A stretch of DNA of 58,661 bases from Aquipuribacter sp. SD81 (GCF_037153975.1 NZ_JBBAYJ010000021.1:24815-83475); one strand, 5' to 3'; positions 16,920-26,447 are shown, counted from the first letter of the stretch. Numbers and translations are program-made. The notes: generated from the sequence alone by a model not told the origin.

Positions 16920-19151
16920 TCAACCGACGAGCGTGTCCTCGCGGTCGGGCACGCGGTGCCGTGGCTGCGGCACCGCCCCGGCCGCGTCCGGCTCCTCCCG
17001 GAACCCGTACCGCTGCCACCAGCGGGCCAAGGGGGCGGGCGCCCACCAGTTCGCGGTGCCGAGCAGCCGCATGGTGGCCGGCACGAGCAGTGTCCGGACG
17101 ACCGTCGCGTCGAGCAGGAGCGCGAAGGCGAGTCCGAGCCCGATCATCTGGATGAAGGTGACGTCGCCGAGCATGAAGCCGCCGACCACGAGCCCGAGCA
17201 GGAGCGCCGCGGCGGTCACGATCCCGCCGGTGCGCTGCAGCCCGTTCGCCACCGCGGTGGTGTTGTCGCCGGTGCGGTCCCACTCCTCGCGCATGCGCGA
17301 CAGCAGGAACACCTCGTAGTCCATCGACAAGCCGAACGCGATGGCCACGATGACGACGAGCTGGCTGGTCTCGAGGAAGCCGGTCTCGGTGAAGCCGAGC
17401 ACGCCCGCGAGGTTGCCGTCGCCGAACGCCCACACGAGCACGCCGAAGGTCGCGGCGATCGTCGCGGTGTTGAGCAGCGCCGCCTTGACCGGCAGCAGCA
17501 CGGAGCCGAAGGCCCAGAAGAGCAGCAGCAGCATCGTGACGACGACGAAGCCGACGGCCCACGGCAGGCGGTCGGTGATGACGTCGAGCCGGTCGACGAA
17601 GTAGGCGGTCTCACCGGTCACGAGGACCTCGACGCCGGGCACGGACAGGTCGCGCAGGTCCGCCACCAGCTCGCGGGACGCGGCCGAGAAGGGGTCGGAG
17701 TCCTCGAGCGGCACCGACAGGCGCAGTGCCCGCTCGGCGGCCGCCTCGACGCGCGGCTCGGCCCCGGCCACGTCGCTCACCGCGGCCGTCAGCGCCGTCC
17801 GCTGCGCTTCGGCCAGGGTGGTCCCGTCGGTGCCGCGGGCGACGACCTGCACGGCGTCGGTCGCGAGCCACGGCAGCTCGGCGTCGACCGTCTCGCCGGC
17901 CTGGCGCGACTCGGCGCGCTCCGGCAGGGCGCGGGTGTCGACGCCACCGAGCTGCAGCCCCCCGACGGGCGCGACGAGCACCGCGAGGAGGGCGACGGTG
18001 CCGACGACGACCAGGACGGGGCGCCGCATGACGGTCCGCGCGATGCGGGCCCACGGCCCGTCCGTCCGGGCGGCACCGGCTCGTGCGCCGCGCCGGAACG
18101 GCAGGCCGAGGGCGTCGACGCGGTGCCCGAGCAGGCGCAGCAGCGCCGGCAGCACCGTCAGGGCGGCGAGCATCGCGAGGACGACCGCCGCGATCGAGCC
18201 GATCCCGAGCGAGCGCACGAACATGAACGGGAAGAACAGCATCGCGGCGAGCGAGACCGCGACGGTGAGGCCGGAGACGAGCACCGTCCGCCCGGCCGTG
18301 CCGAGGGTCGCCTCGAGCGCCGCGCCGACGTCGCGCCCGGGGCGGAGCTCCTCGCGGAAGCGCGCGACCATGAGCAGCCCGTAGTCCACGGCGAGGCCGA
18401 GCCCGAGCGCCGTGATGACGTTGACGCTGAAGATGCTGACGTCGGTCAGCTCGCCGACCGCGGACACGGCGCCGAAGGCGCCGACGATGGCGAAGGCGCC
18501 GATCGCGAGCGGCAGGGACCCGGCGACGAGACCCCCGAGGATGACGACGAGCAGGACGAGGACGACCGGCACCATCACGCCCTCCGCGAGCGCGAGGTCG
18601 GTCGTCACCTGGCTGCTGACGTCGGCGTTGACGGCGGCGACGCCGCCCCGCAGGGTCTGCACCGGGGCGGGCGCCACGAGCGCGTCGGCGACCTCGTCGG
18701 TGTAGCTCGCCGACCTCTCCGTGTCGTCGGCGCCCGCCAGGCGCACGAGCGCGACGACGGTGCTGCCGTCGGCCGACACGAGCCCCGTGGCCGCCGGGTC
18801 GGGTGCGGCCAGCGGGTCGACGACCTCGGTGACGGCGTCCGGGTGCTCGCGGACGAGGTCGTCGAGCGTCGTGCTGACGGCGTCGGTGAAGGCCGGGTCG
18901 GCGACGGTGAGTCCCGGCGCGGTGTACGTGACGAGAAGGTCGACGTCGGTGCGCCCGAGCTCCTCGGTCGACACCCGCGCGGCGACCGACGCCTCCCCGC
19001 GCGGGTCGTCGAAGCCGCCGTCGACGGCCTTGCCGAACAACCCCCCGCCCATCGCGAAGGCGCTCCACGCCGCGAGCGCGAGCAGCAGGCCGGACAGGAC
19101 GAGGACGAGGACGGGGCGGCGGGAGAGGCCGCGCGCGAGTATGGACAACAT
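16920..19151 (-). CDS. MMPL/RND family membrane transporter
   Basis: A 743-residue protein with duplicated halves. Each half has one N-terminal helix (LSRRPVLVLVLSGLLLALAAW; MRRPVLVVVGTVALLAVLV), a large extracytoplasmic domain, and a five-helix bundle. The conserved proton-relay segments are ITALGLGLAVDYGLLMVARFREEL and IAFGLSMDYEVFLLSRMREEWDR, with the GxxxDY/MDYE aspartates intact. MMPL proteins export lipids or small hydrophobic compounds. The ATG at 19151 is chosen because GGAGGT lies 6 nt upstream; the longer frame would cross the divergent regulator's promoter. It is divergent from a TetR gene that probably represses it. Confidence 0.93.
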   Translation of the reverse strand: MLSILARGLSRRPVLVLVLSGLLLALAAWSAFAMGGGLFGKAVDGGFDDPRGEASVAARVSTEELGRTDVDLLVTYTAPGLTVADPAFTDAVSTTLDDLVREHPDAVTEVVDPLAAPDPAATGLVSADGSTVVALVRLAGADDTERSASYTDEVADALVAPAPVQTLRGGVAAVNADVSSQVTTDLALAEGVMVPVVLVLLVVILGGLVAGSLPLAIGAFAIVGAFGAVSAVGELTDVSIFSVNVITALGLGLAVDYGLLMVARFREELRPGRDVGAALEATLGTAGRTVLVSGLTVAVSLAAMLFFPFMFVRSLGIGSIAAVVLAMLAALTVLPALLRLLGHRVDALGLPFRRGARAGAARTDGPWARIARTVMRRPVLVVVGTVALLAVLVAPVGGLQLGGVDTRALPERAESRQAGETVDAELPWLATDAVQVVARGTDGTTLAEAQRTALTAAVSDVAGAEPRVEAAAERALRLSVPLEDSDPFSAASRELVADLRDLSVPGVEVLVTGETAYFVDRLDVITDRLPWAVGFVVVTMLLLLFWAFGSVLLPVKAALLNTATIAATFGVLVWAFGDGNLAGVLGFTETGFLETSQLVVIVAIAFGLSMDYEVFLLSRMREEWDRTGDNTTAVANGLQRTGGIVTAAALLLGLVVGGFMLGDVTFIQMIGLGLAFALLLDATVVRTLLVPATMRLLGTANWWAPAPLARWWQRYGFREEPDAAGAVPQPRHRVPDREDTLVG

Positions 19152-19169
19152 GCTGGACCTCCGTGAGTG

Positions 19170-19189
19170 ACGTTCGTGTCGGTGAACGT
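19170..19189. promoter_or_regulatory. Candidate TetR operator (inverted repeat)
   Basis: ACGTTCGTGTCGGTGAACGT contains perfect 6-bp arms ACGTTC/GAACGT around an 8-bp spacer. It lies between the divergent MMPL and TetR genes, next to the TetR -35. A further GTGAAC and a GAACGTGAAC follow at 19206-19231, possibly secondary half-sites. Confidence 0.6.
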
Positions 19190-19218
19190 TGTTCTCGTCC
19201 GCCACGGTGAACTATGCT
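19189..19218 (+). promoter_or_regulatory. Promoter of the TetR gene (TTGTTC-18-TATGCT)
   Basis: TTGTTC (19189-19194) and TATGCT (19213-19218) are separated by 18 nt. The -10 is 7 nt before the GTG at 19226. The ATG at 19214, which looks like a start codon, is inside the -10 hexamer. Confidence 0.6.
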
Positions 19219-19225
19219 GCCGAAC

Positions 19226-20101
19226 GTGAACACTGTCAACGCTTCCGACGTGCGTTCGCCCGTCGTGCCCCGCCGCGAGCGGGTCCGCGCGGCCACGGAG
19301 GCGGAGATCGTGGCCACGGCACGCAACCTGCTGGTGGCGGGCGGGCCGTCGACGCTGACCCTGCGCGAGGTCGGACGGCGGATGGGCATGACGGCCTCCG
19401 CGCTGTACCGCTACGTCGACGGCCACGACGGGCTGGTCGACCGTCTGGCGGCCTCCTTCTTCGACGAGCTGACGGAGGCGCTGCGCGCCACCCTCGACGG
19501 CGGCGGCACGACCGGCGGCACGACCGACGACGTCGTCGACGGCACGACCGAGGGGTCCGAGGAGGCGGCGGACCGCGCCGTCTCCCGCTCGCTCATGGCC
19601 GCGAGCCGCGCGTTCCGCCGGTGGAGCCTCGAGCACCCGGCGGAGTTCGCCCTCATGTACGGCGGGACGGTGCACCAGCTCGAGTCCGGCTGCCCGCGCA
19701 CGGAGGCCGCCGGCAACCGCTTCGGTGCGGTCTTCCTCCGCCTGCTGCTCGACCGGCTGCCCGGCGTGCCCGTCCCGGCGGGCACGGACGGGTCACCCAC
19801 CGGCGCCGCCGGCCCGGCACCGGTGGGTGACGGCGCCCCCGTCTTCGCCGTGCTGCCCGGGCCGCTGGGGGAGATGTTCGCGCGGGCCTGGGTGCGCCTC
19901 CTCGGGCTCGTCATGGTCGAGGTCGTCGGCAAGGTGGGTCACACCGGCGCCGACCCCGAGCGGCTGTTCGAGGCGGAGATGGCCGACTGCTGCCGCTCGC
20001 TGCTCGCCGTCCTCCGTGACGTGCGCACCGGGACGGGCGGGCGGCCGGTGCCCGGCGGGACGGGAGCCGAGACCGTGCCGCGGGGCGCGCGCCGCCCCTG
20101 A
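19226..20101 (+). CDS. TetR/AcrR family transcriptional regulator (WHG-type C-terminal domain)
   Basis: A 291-residue regulator. The N-terminal helix-turn-helix is recognisable in EAEIVATARNLLVAGGPSTLTLREVGRRMGMTASALYRYVDGHDGLVDRL. The C-terminal part, with SRAFRRWSLEHPAEFALMYG, resembles the WHG domain of TetR proteins. It contains a Gly/Thr-rich insertion (GGTTGGTTDDVVDGTTEG) near residue 95. By position it should control the divergent MMPL exporter through the inverted repeat at 19170-19189. I start it at GTG 19226, not ATG 19214, because the latter is embedded in the -10 box. The ligand is unknown. Confidence 0.88.
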   Translation: MNTVNASDVRSPVVPRRERVRAATEAEIVATARNLLVAGGPSTLTLREVGRRMGMTASALYRYVDGHDGLVDRLAASFFDELTEALRATLDGGGTTGGTTDDVVDGTTEGSEEAADRAVSRSLMAASRAFRRWSLEHPAEFALMYGGTVHQLESGCPRTEAAGNRFGAVFLRLLLDRLPGVPVPAGTDGSPTGAAGPAPVGDGAPVFAVLPGPLGEMFARAWVRLLGLVMVEVVGKVGHTGADPERLFEAEMADCCRSLLAVLRDVRTGTGGRPVPGGTGAETVPRGARRP

Positions 20102-20107
20102 CACACT
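20102..20107 (+). promoter_or_regulatory. Leaderless -10 of hom
   Basis: CACACT, a 7-nt spacer (GCGGGGC), then the GTG at 20115. It directly abuts the TetR stop codon (20099-20101). Confidence 0.5.
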
Positions 20108-20114
20108 GCGGGGC

Positions 20115-21416
20115 GTGGATCGCGTCCGTGTCGCCCTGCTCGGCTGCGGCGTCGTCGGCTCCGAGGTCGCACGGCTGCTGCAGGACCAGGCCGACGACCT
20201 CACGGCGCGCGTCGGGGCGCCGCTGGAGCTCGTCGGCATCGCGGTGCGCCGTCCCGAGCGCGCCCGGCCCGGCATCGACCCGTCCCTGCTCACCGGCGAC
20301 GCGGCCGCCCTCGTGCGCGACGCCGACGTCGTCGTCGAGGTGGTCGGCGGCATCGAGCCCGCCCGCAGCCTCATGCACGAGGCGTTCTCGCACGGCGCGG
20401 GGGTCGTGACGGCGAACAAGATGCTGCTCGCCGAGCACGGGCCGGAGCTGTTCGAGGCGGCGCGGGCCGCCGACGTCGACCTGTACTACGAGGCGGCCGT
20501 CGCCGGCGCCATCCCCCTCATCCGCCCGCTGCGCGAGTCGCTCGCGGGCGACCGCGTGCGCCGGTTCCTCGGCATCGTCAACGGCACGACGAACTACGTC
20601 CTCGACCAGATGGACACGACGGGCGCCGGGTTCGGCGACGCCGTCGAGCGCGCGCAGGCGCTCGGGTACGCCGAGGCCGACCCCACCGCGGACGTCGAGG
20701 GCTACGACGCCGCGAGCAAGGCGGCGATCCTCGCGAGCCTCGCCTTCCACACCCGCGTGCCCGGTGAGGCCGTGCACCGCGAGGGCATCACGGGCGTGAC
20801 GGCGGCCGACGTCGCCGCCGCCGAGCGGATGGGCTGCGTCGTCAAGCTCCTCGCCATCGGCGAGCGCGTGCCCGCCGGCCCCGACGGGCCCGAGGGCGTG
20901 ACGGTCCGCGTGCACCCCGCGTTCGTGCCCCGCACGCACCCGCTGGCGGGCGTCCGCGGGCCGTTCAACGCCGTCTTCGTCGAGGCCGAGGCCGCGGGCG
21001 AGCTCATGTTCTACGGGCCGGGCGCGGGCGGCACGCCGACGGCGGGCGCCGTGCTCGGTGACGTCGTCGCGGTCGCCCGGCACCGTGTGCACGGCGGGCG
21101 CGGACCGGGCGAGTCGGCGTACGCGGACCTCGCGGCGCTGCCGATGTCGCGCGTCCGCACGCGCTACCACGTGCGTCTGGAGGTGGCCGACCGGCCCGGC
21201 GTCCTCGCGCGGGTGGCCGACGCCTTCGCCGCGCGCGGCGTCAGCATCGAGCAGGTGCGCCAGCAGGCGGTCGGCGAGGGCGCGGACCGCACCGCCGAGC
21301 TCGTCGTCGTCACGCACGTCGCGCCCGACACGGCCCTGTCCGACACGGTCGCGGACCTCGGCGACCTCGACGTCGTCCTCGACGTCACGTCCGTCATGCG
21401 TGTGGAGGGGGAGTGA
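20115..21416 (+). CDS. hom: Homoserine dehydrogenase
   Basis: A 433-residue enzyme that reduces aspartate semialdehyde to homoserine, the branch to Thr, Met and Ile. The N-terminal Rossmann motif is [17 protein letters not shown]. The catalytic region includes [26 protein letters not shown] and the [11 protein letters not shown] motif, followed by [23 protein letters not shown] with the catalytic Asp and Lys. A C-terminal ACT domain ([29 protein letters not shown]) implies feedback inhibition, as known for the threonine-sensitive actinobacterial enzyme. The stop overlaps the thrC start (TGATG). It heads a hom-thrC-thrB unit. Confidence 0.97.
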   Translation: MDRVRVALLGCGVVGSEVARLLQDQADDLTARVGAPLELVGIAVRRPERARPGIDPSLLTGDAAALVRDADVVVEVVGGIEPARSLMHEAFSHGAGVVTANKMLLAEHGPELFEAARAADVDLYYEAAVAGAIPLIRPLRESLAGDRVRRFLGIVNGTTNYVLDQMDTTGAGFGDAVERAQALGYAEADPTADVEGYDAASKAAILASLAFHTRVPGEAVHREGITGVTAADVAAAERMGCVVKLLAIGERVPAGPDGPEGVTVRVHPAFVPRTHPLAGVRGPFNAVFVEAEAAGELMFYGPGAGGTPTAGAVLGDVVAVARHRVHGGRGPGESAYADLAALPMSRVRTRYHVRLEVADRPGVLARVADAFAARGVSIEQVRQQAVGEGADRTAELVVVTHVAPDTALSDTVADLGDLDVVLDVTSVMRVEGE

Positions 21417-22498
21417 TGGCGGCACCCTGGCGCGGCGTCATCCCGGAGTACCGCGAGCGGCTGCCGATCGTGGGTGCGCTCGCACCCGGCTCCCGCGACG
21501 TCACCCTCGCCGAGGGCGGCACGCCGCTCGTGCCCGCGCGGGCGCTCGGCGAGCGCCTCGGCTGCGAGGTGTGGCTGAAGGTCGAGGGCTGCAACCCGAC
21601 GGGCTCCTTCAAGGACCGCGGCATGACGACGGCCATGACGGTCGCCGTCGCCAACGGCGCGCAGGCGGTGGTGTGCGCGAGCACGGGCAACACGAGCGCG
21701 TCGGCCGCCGCCTACGCGACGGCCGCGGGCATCCGCTGCGCGGTGCTCGTGCCCGACGGCAAGATCTCGATGGGCAAGCTCGCGCAGGCGATCGCGCACG
21801 GTGCGACGCTCCTGCAGGTCGACGGCAACTTCGACGACTGCCTGACGGTCGCCCGCAAGCTGAGCGAGGCGTACCCCGTCGAGCTCGTCAACAGCGTCAA
21901 CCCCGCCCGCATCGAGGGGCAGAAGACGGGCGCGTTCGAGGTCGTCGACGTCCTCGGTGACGCGCCCGACGTCCACTGCCTGCCGGTCGGCAACGCCGGC
22001 AACATCACGGCGTACTGGAAGGGCTACACCGAGTACGCCGCCGACGGCCCCGCGACGCACCGTCCCCGCATGTGGGGCTTCCAGGCCGCGGGCGCCGCGC
22101 CCATCGTCAAGGGCCACCCCGTCGACGAGCCCGACACGATCGCGACCGCCATCCGCATCGGGAACCCCGCGAGCTGGGAGCAGGCCGTCGCGGCCCGCGA
22201 GGAGTCCGGCGGGGTGATCGAGGCCGTCACCGACGAGCAGATCCTCGCCGCGCACCGCTGGCTGTCCGCGCGCGAGGGCGTGTTCGTCGAGCCGGCGTCC
22301 GCCGCGGGCGTCGCCGGGCTGCTGCAGCGCCACGAGGCGGGCGAGGTCGACCCGGGCCAGCGGATCGTCGTGACGGTGACCGGCCACGGTCTGAAGGACC
22401 CGCAGTGGGCGCTCCGCGGCGAGGACGGCATGCCGGTCCAGCCGGTCCGCGTCTCCGTCGACACCGTCGAGGTCGCGGGCGCCCTCGGGCTCGCGTGA
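21416..22498 (+). CDS. thrC: Threonine synthase
   Basis: A 360-residue PLP enzyme that converts O-phosphohomoserine to threonine. The PLP lysine is in [11 protein letters not shown]. The phosphate-binding loop is [14 protein letters not shown], and the cofactor-ring glycine motif is [13 protein letters not shown]. The length and the compact start ([14 protein letters not shown]) match the short actinobacterial type. The start is ATG 21416, which shares its A with the hom stop; a GTG at 21413 is also possible. GGAGGGGGAG lies just upstream, so translation is both coupled and SD-led. A 28-bp gap separates it from thrB. Confidence 0.97.
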   Translation: MAAPWRGVIPEYRERLPIVGALAPGSRDVTLAEGGTPLVPARALGERLGCEVWLKVEGCNPTGSFKDRGMTTAMTVAVANGAQAVVCASTGNTSASAAAYATAAGIRCAVLVPDGKISMGKLAQAIAHGATLLQVDGNFDDCLTVARKLSEAYPVELVNSVNPARIEGQKTGAFEVVDVLGDAPDVHCLPVGNAGNITAYWKGYTEYAADGPATHRPRMWGFQAAGAAPIVKGHPVDEPDTIATAIRIGNPASWEQAVAAREESGGVIEAVTDEQILAAHRWLSAREGVFVEPASAAGVAGLLQRHEAGEVDPGQRIVVTVTGHGLKDPQWALRGEDGMPVQPVRVSVDTVEVAGALGLA

Positions 22499-22526
22499 GG
22501 GCGTACGCCGTGACCCGGGAGCCGCG

Positions 22527-23486
22527 ATGACACAGGGCCACAGGCCGCTCGCCGCCGCCCACGTACGGGTCGACGTCGCCGGTTCCTCGGCGAACCTCGG
22601 TCCCGGCTTCGACGCCGTCGGGCTCGCGCTCGACGTGCGCGACACCGTCACGGTGCGCTGCCGGGCCGCGGCCGACCCGCAGCAGCCCCGCACGACCGTG
22701 ACGGTGTCCGGCGAGGGCGCCGGCCAGGTGGCCACCGACGACCGGCACCTGGTGGCGCGCTGGGTGCGCGGCGGTCTCGCGGGACTCGGGGCGGGCGCCG
22801 ACGCCTTCGACCTCGAGCTCGGCTGCACGAACTCGGTGCCGCACGGCCGCGGGCTCGGCTCGTCCGCGGCGGCGGTCGTGGCGGGCCTGCTCGCGGCCTG
22901 GACCCTCGTGCACGGCGACGCCCGCTCCGCCGACGGCCTGGACCGCGTGGCGTGGCTCGTCGACGCCTCCGCGGCGGCGGAGGGCCACGGCGACAACGCC
23001 GCGGCGAGCGTCATGGGCGGTGCGGTGCTCGCGTGGTCCGCGCCCGGTGGGTACCGGGCGGTCCCGCTGGAGGTGGACCCGGACCTGCCCGTCGTCACGT
23101 GCGTGCCAGGGGAGGTGCTGCTGACCGACGTCGCCCGGGCGCTGCTGCCCGCCACGGTGCCGCACGCCGACGCGGCGTTCACCGGGGCGCGCGCCGGGCT
23201 GCTCGTGCACGCGCTGCGCGGGCACCGCGAGCTGCTGCTGCCGGCCACGGAGGACCGCATCCACCAGCAGCAGCGGGCCGGGGCGATGCCGGGCAGCGCG
23301 CAGCTGCTGACGGCGCTGCGGGCCGAGCGCGTCGCGGCGTGCGTGTCCGGGGCGGGCCCGTCGCTGCTGTGCCTCGGGGCCCCGGTGGAGCACGTCGCCG
23401 CCGTGGCCGAGCGCTGCGCGCCGGGCGCGTGGCGCGTCGGCCGGCACGACGTCGGCGCCCAGGCCCGGGCCGACGTGCTCGGCTGA
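22527..23486 (+). CDS. thrB: Homoserine kinase
   Basis: A 319-residue GHMP-superfamily kinase that phosphorylates homoserine. Motif 1 is VAGSSANLGPGFDAVGLALD. The ATP-binding loop is VPHGRGLGSSAAAVVAGLLAA, and motif 3 is ACVSGAGPSLLCL. The length is normal. The ATG at 22527 has GGGAG 6 nt upstream. It closes the hom-thrC-thrB unit; the next gene, rho, has its own promoter and a 222-bp leader region. Confidence 0.97.
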   Translation: MTQGHRPLAAAHVRVDVAGSSANLGPGFDAVGLALDVRDTVTVRCRAAADPQQPRTTVTVSGEGAGQVATDDRHLVARWVRGGLAGLGAGADAFDLELGCTNSVPHGRGLGSSAAAVVAGLLAAWTLVHGDARSADGLDRVAWLVDASAAAEGHGDNAAASVMGGAVLAWSAPGGYRAVPLEVDPDLPVVTCVPGEVLLTDVARALLPATVPHADAAFTGARAGLLVHALRGHRELLLPATEDRIHQQQRAGAMPGSAQLLTALRAERVAACVSGAGPSLLCLGAPVEHVAAVAERCAPGAWRVGRHDVGAQARADVLG

Positions 23487-23558
23487 GCCGACCCCGGCGA
23501 CACGGGTCCGTCGCGGGCCGTTCCGGCCGGGAGCGCCCGCCGGTGGGCGGCCGGGTGC

Positions 23559-23564
23559 TACCGT
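23559..23564 (+). promoter_or_regulatory. Putative -10 of rho
   Basis: TACCGT at 23559 would give a leader of about 140 nt before the rho GTG. No good -35 is visible. Confidence 0.4.
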
Positions 23565-23611
23565 CTGTGGTACGGCCGGGGGTCTGACGGATCCCGTCGT
23601 GCCGTTCTCCC

Positions 23612-23651
23612 AGCCCGCAGGCTCCGGTCCGCGATCGGCGCGCCTGCGGCT
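23612..23651 (+). promoter_or_regulatory. Hairpin in the rho leader
   Basis: AGCCCGCAGG (23612-23621) can pair with CCTGCGGCT (23643-23651), giving nine pairs with one bulged C, around a 21-nt loop. It lies between the putative promoter and the Shine-Dalgarno of rho, where autoregulation of Rho by termination in its own leader is known in other bacteria. Confidence 0.4.
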
Positions 23652-23708
23652 GTCCAGACCGCCGTGCCCGTCACGAGGCAGGCGGACGCATCCGAAGGAA
23701 GGACCTTC

Positions 23709-26069
23709 GTGACAGACACCCACGACGCCGTGGCCTCCGTGCCCGGCGCCCCGGCGGGAGCCGCCGACCTCGGCCGCCTCAAGGTCGCCGAGCTCCAGGC
23801 CCTCGCCGCCCGCCTCGGCATCAGCGGGGCAGGCCGCCTGCGCAAGGCCGACCTGCTCGCCGCCGTGCGCGAGCGCACCGCCGGCTCCGGCACCAACGGC
23901 ACGGCGCGACCCGCCCGCGACGACGCGGCCGGCCGGCCGACGCCGGACGCCTCCGCGGCCGACGCCGCCGACGCCGCCGATGCCGAGGCCGCCGGGTCCG
24001 CGCCCACCCGCAGCCGCCGGTCGCCACGCGCCCGTGGCGAGCAGCAGCAGCTCACGACCGTCGACGAGCCCGCCGGGTCGTCGCAGGCGCCGGCCGCGTC
24101 GCCTGCGCAGGCGGCTGCGCGGGGGGGGGCCCCGCAGGACGACCGGCGGGGGTCCGGTCGGCAGTCCGCGCCGGAGTCCGGCCAGCAGCCCGGCCCGCAG
24201 TCCCGCCAGGAGTCCGGCGACCGGTCCCGGCAGGGGTCCGGAGGGCAGACCGGCGAGGAGCCGCGCGAGCCGTCCGGTGAGCAGCGGGAGCAGCCGTCGC
24301 GCAGCAGCCGCGACGAGGACGACGACCGTCGGCCGGTGAGCCGCGCCCGGCGGCGGGCGCAGCGCGACGCGGAGGCCGCCGTGCAGGAGGCCGTGCTCAA
24401 GGCCGAGCCGATCCTGCCGGACCTCCCGCCGCGCCGCGGCGAGGACTCCGGCCGCGACGGCGGGACCGGCCGCGACCGCCTCCGCGAGCGGCAGCAGGCG
24501 CGCCAGGACCGGCAGGCCGAGCTGCGTCAGGACCGTCAGGACCGTCAGGACCGTCAGGACCGTCAGGACCAGCGCCCGGACGGCCGCCAGGACCGCCAGC
24601 AGGACCGCCAGCAGGACCGCCAGCAGGACCGGCAGCAGGACCGTCAGCAGGACCGTCAGCAGGAGCCGCGGGACGACCGTCAGGACCGGGCGGACCGCCA
24701 GCCCGACCTGCGCCCGCAGGGCGGCCAGGACCGGAACGGCCCGCAGGACGACGACCTCGACGACGACCGCAACGGCCGCCGCCGGCGCGGCCGCAACCGC
24801 CAGCGCGACAAGCGCACGGGCCGTCGCGACCAGGTGGACCCGGAGCCGGAGGTCCGCGACGACGACGTGCTCGTGCCCGTCGCCGGCATCGTCGACATCC
24901 TCGACAACTACGCCTTCGTCCGGACCAGCGGCTACCTGCCGGGTCCGCACGACGTCTACGTCTCGCTCGGGCAGGTCAAGAAGTACGGCCTGCGCAAGGG
25001 CGACGCGGTCGTCGGGCAGGTGCGCCAGGAGCGCCCGGGCGAGGAGCGGCGGCAGAAGTTCAACGCGCTCGTGCGCGTCGACACCGTCAACGGCACCTCG
25101 CCGGAGGACGCCCGCGGCCGCGACGAGTTCGGCAAGCTCACGCCGCTCTACCCGCAGAGCCGGCTGCGGCTGGAGACCGAGCCCAACCAGCTGACGACGC
25201 GGATCATCGACCTCGTCGCTCCCATCGGCAAGGGCCAGCGCGGGCTCATCGTGTCCCCGCCCAAGGCGGGCAAGACGCTCGTGCTGCAGGCGATCGCCAA
25301 CGCGATCACCCGCAACAACCCCGAGTGCCACCTCATGGTCGTCCTCGTGGACGAGCGTCCCGAGGAGGTCACCGACATGCAGCGGACGGTCAAGGGAGAG
25401 GTCATCGCCTCGACCTTCGACCGGCCCGCCGACGACCACACGACGGTCGCCGAGCTCGCCATCGAGCGGGCCAAGCGCCTCGTCGAGCTCGGCCACGACG
25501 TCGTCGTGCTGCTCGACTCCATCACCCGCCTCGGCCGCGCGTACAACCTCGCGGCGCCCGCGAGCGGGCGGATCCTGTCCGGCGGCGTCGACTCCAGCGC
25601 CCTGTACCCGCCGAAGCGGTTCTTCGGGGCCGCGCGCAACATCGAGAACGGCGGCTCGCTCACGATCCTCGCCACCGCGCTCGTGGAGACCGGCTCCAAG
25701 ATGGACGAGGTCATCTTCGAGGAGTTCAAGGGCACCGGGAACATGGAGCTGCGGCTGTCGCGGCAGCTCGCCGACAAGCGGATCTTCCCCGCGGTCGACG
25801 TCAACGCCTCCGGCACCCGGCGCGAGGAGATCCTGCTGGCCGGCGACGAGCTCACGATCATGTGGCAGCTGCGTCGCGTGCTCGGGGCGCTCGAGCAGCA
25901 GCAGGCCGTCGAGCTGCTGCTCGACCGGCTCCGCAAGTCCCGCAGCAACACCGAGTTCCTCCTGACGGTCGGCAAGACCTCGCCGTCGGGGCCGGGCATG
26001 ACGCTGCACGGGGCCACCGGGGACCGCCCGCACGACCGGCAGCACAACGGGAACAGCCACGACCACTGA
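23709..26069 (+). CDS. rho: Transcription termination factor Rho (with long disordered N-terminal insert)
   Basis: A 786-residue hexameric RNA helicase for factor-dependent termination. Order: SAP-like Rho_N helices ([20 protein letters not shown], about residues 18-55), then a roughly 320-residue Gln/Arg/Asp-rich insert, an RNA-binding cold-shock-like domain ([20 protein letters not shown], from about residue 386), Walker A PPKAGKT near residue 515, Walker [17 protein letters not shown], and the R-loop region. Large inserts of this kind are characteristic of actinobacterial Rho and are reported to add RNA affinity. The GTG at 23709 has GGAAGG upstream. Tandem QDR/QQDR repeats occupy residues 273-318. 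Confidence 0.97.
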   Translation: MTDTHDAVASVPGAPAGAADLGRLKVAELQALAARLGISGAGRLRKADLLAAVRERTAGSGTNGTARPARDDAAGRPTPDASAADAADAADAEAAGSAPTRSRRSPRARGEQQQLTTVDEPAGSSQAPAASPAQAAARGGAPQDDRRGSGRQSAPESGQQPGPQSRQESGDRSRQGSGGQTGEEPREPSGEQREQPSRSSRDEDDDRRPVSRARRRAQRDAEAAVQEAVLKAEPILPDLPPRRGEDSGRDGGTGRDRLRERQQARQDRQAELRQDRQDRQDRQDRQDQRPDGRQDRQQDRQQDRQQDRQQDRQQDRQQEPRDDRQDRADRQPDLRPQGGQDRNGPQDDDLDDDRNGRRRRGRNRQRDKRTGRRDQVDPEPEVRDDDVLVPVAGIVDILDNYAFVRTSGYLPGPHDVYVSLGQVKKYGLRKGDAVVGQVRQERPGEERRQKFNALVRVDTVNGTSPEDARGRDEFGKLTPLYPQSRLRLETEPNQLTTRIIDLVAPIGKGQRGLIVSPPKAGKTLVLQAIANAITRNNPECHLMVVLVDERPEEVTDMQRTVKGEVIASTFDRPADDHTTVAELAIERAKRLVELGHDVVVLLDSITRLGRAYNLAAPASGRILSGGVDSSALYPPKRFFGAARNIENGGSLTILATALVETGSKMDEVIFEEFKGTGNMELRLSRQLADKRIFPAVDVNASGTRREEILLAGDELTIMWQLRRVLGALEQQQAVELLLDRLRKSRSNTEFLLTVGKTSPSGPGMTLHGATGDRPHDRQHNGNSHDH
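24525..24665 (+). repeat. Tandem 9-bp and 12-bp repeats inside rho
   Basis: Five 9-bp units (caggaccgt type) followed by about six 12-bp units (cagcaggaccgt type) encode (QDR)5 and (QQDR)6 within the disordered insert. Both periods are multiples of three. Confidence 0.92.
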
Positions 26070-26135
26070 GAGGTTGACGAGGTCGGCAGCAGGGGTCGGG
26101 CGCCGTCACGGTCCGGACGGACCGCGCGCATGCGT

Positions 26136-26141
26136 CACACT
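26136..26141 (+). promoter_or_regulatory. Putative -10 of rpmE
   Basis: CACACT about 80 nt before the rpmE ATG would leave a leader of roughly 70 nt that ends in the Shine-Dalgarno GAGGAGAGAC. Confidence 0.35.
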
Positions 26142-26220
26142 TGCTGCCGACACAGGTCACCCACCGGTCCCGGTTCACGTGCCCCGCACGACCCGGCGAC
26201 CTGAGACCGCGAGGAGAGAC

Positions 26221-26439
26221 ATGCAGAAGGACATCCACCCCGAGTACGTCACCACCACCGTGACGTGCACGTGCGGCAGCACGTTCGAGACGCGGAGCAC
26301 CGCGACGAGCGGCCGCATCAGCGCCGACGTGTGCAGCCAGTGCCACCCGTTCTACACGGGCAAGCAGAAGCTGCTCGACACCGGCGGCCGCGTGGCCCGC
26401 TTCGAGAAGCGGTACGGCAAGAAGGCCGACGCCAAGTAG
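26221..26439 (+). CDS. rpmE: 50S ribosomal protein L31 (zinc-binding, C+ type)
   Basis: A 72-residue ribosomal protein. [20 protein letters not shown] and [14 protein letters not shown] show the CxC...CxxC zinc ligands (C16, C18, C37, C40). This is therefore the zinc-containing paralogue, which many actinobacteria can replace by a zinc-free form during zinc starvation. GAGGAGAGAC precedes the ATG. It lies between rho and prfA, as in mycobacteria, and is followed by a strong hairpin. Confidence 0.97.
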   Translation: MQKDIHPEYVTTTVTCTCGSTFETRSTATSGRISADVCSQCHPFYTGKQKLLDTGGRVARFEKRYGKKADAK

Positions 26440-26447
26440 GACCCCCC

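Noticed and set aside
16881-19166. A 761-codon plus-strand frame opposite the MMPL gene
   Set aside because: It is extremely Asp/Arg/Gly/His-rich, the composition expected of the complement of a hydrophobic GC-rich gene.
14346-20114. Integrative element or prophage between lysA and hom
   Set aside because: No integrase, transposase, att-like flanking repeat or tRNA target was seen at either boundary. I report it only as a synteny break.
24525-24665. CRISPR-like array
   Set aside because: The repeats are directly adjacent without spacers and code for QDR/QQDR in rho. The other arrays are also spacer-less, so none is a CRISPR.
22227-26066. A 1279-codon frame on the minus strand opposite rho
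   Set aside because: It lies antisense to rho with low-complexity Leu/Val content produced by the QDR repeats in rho. No motif and no start signal.
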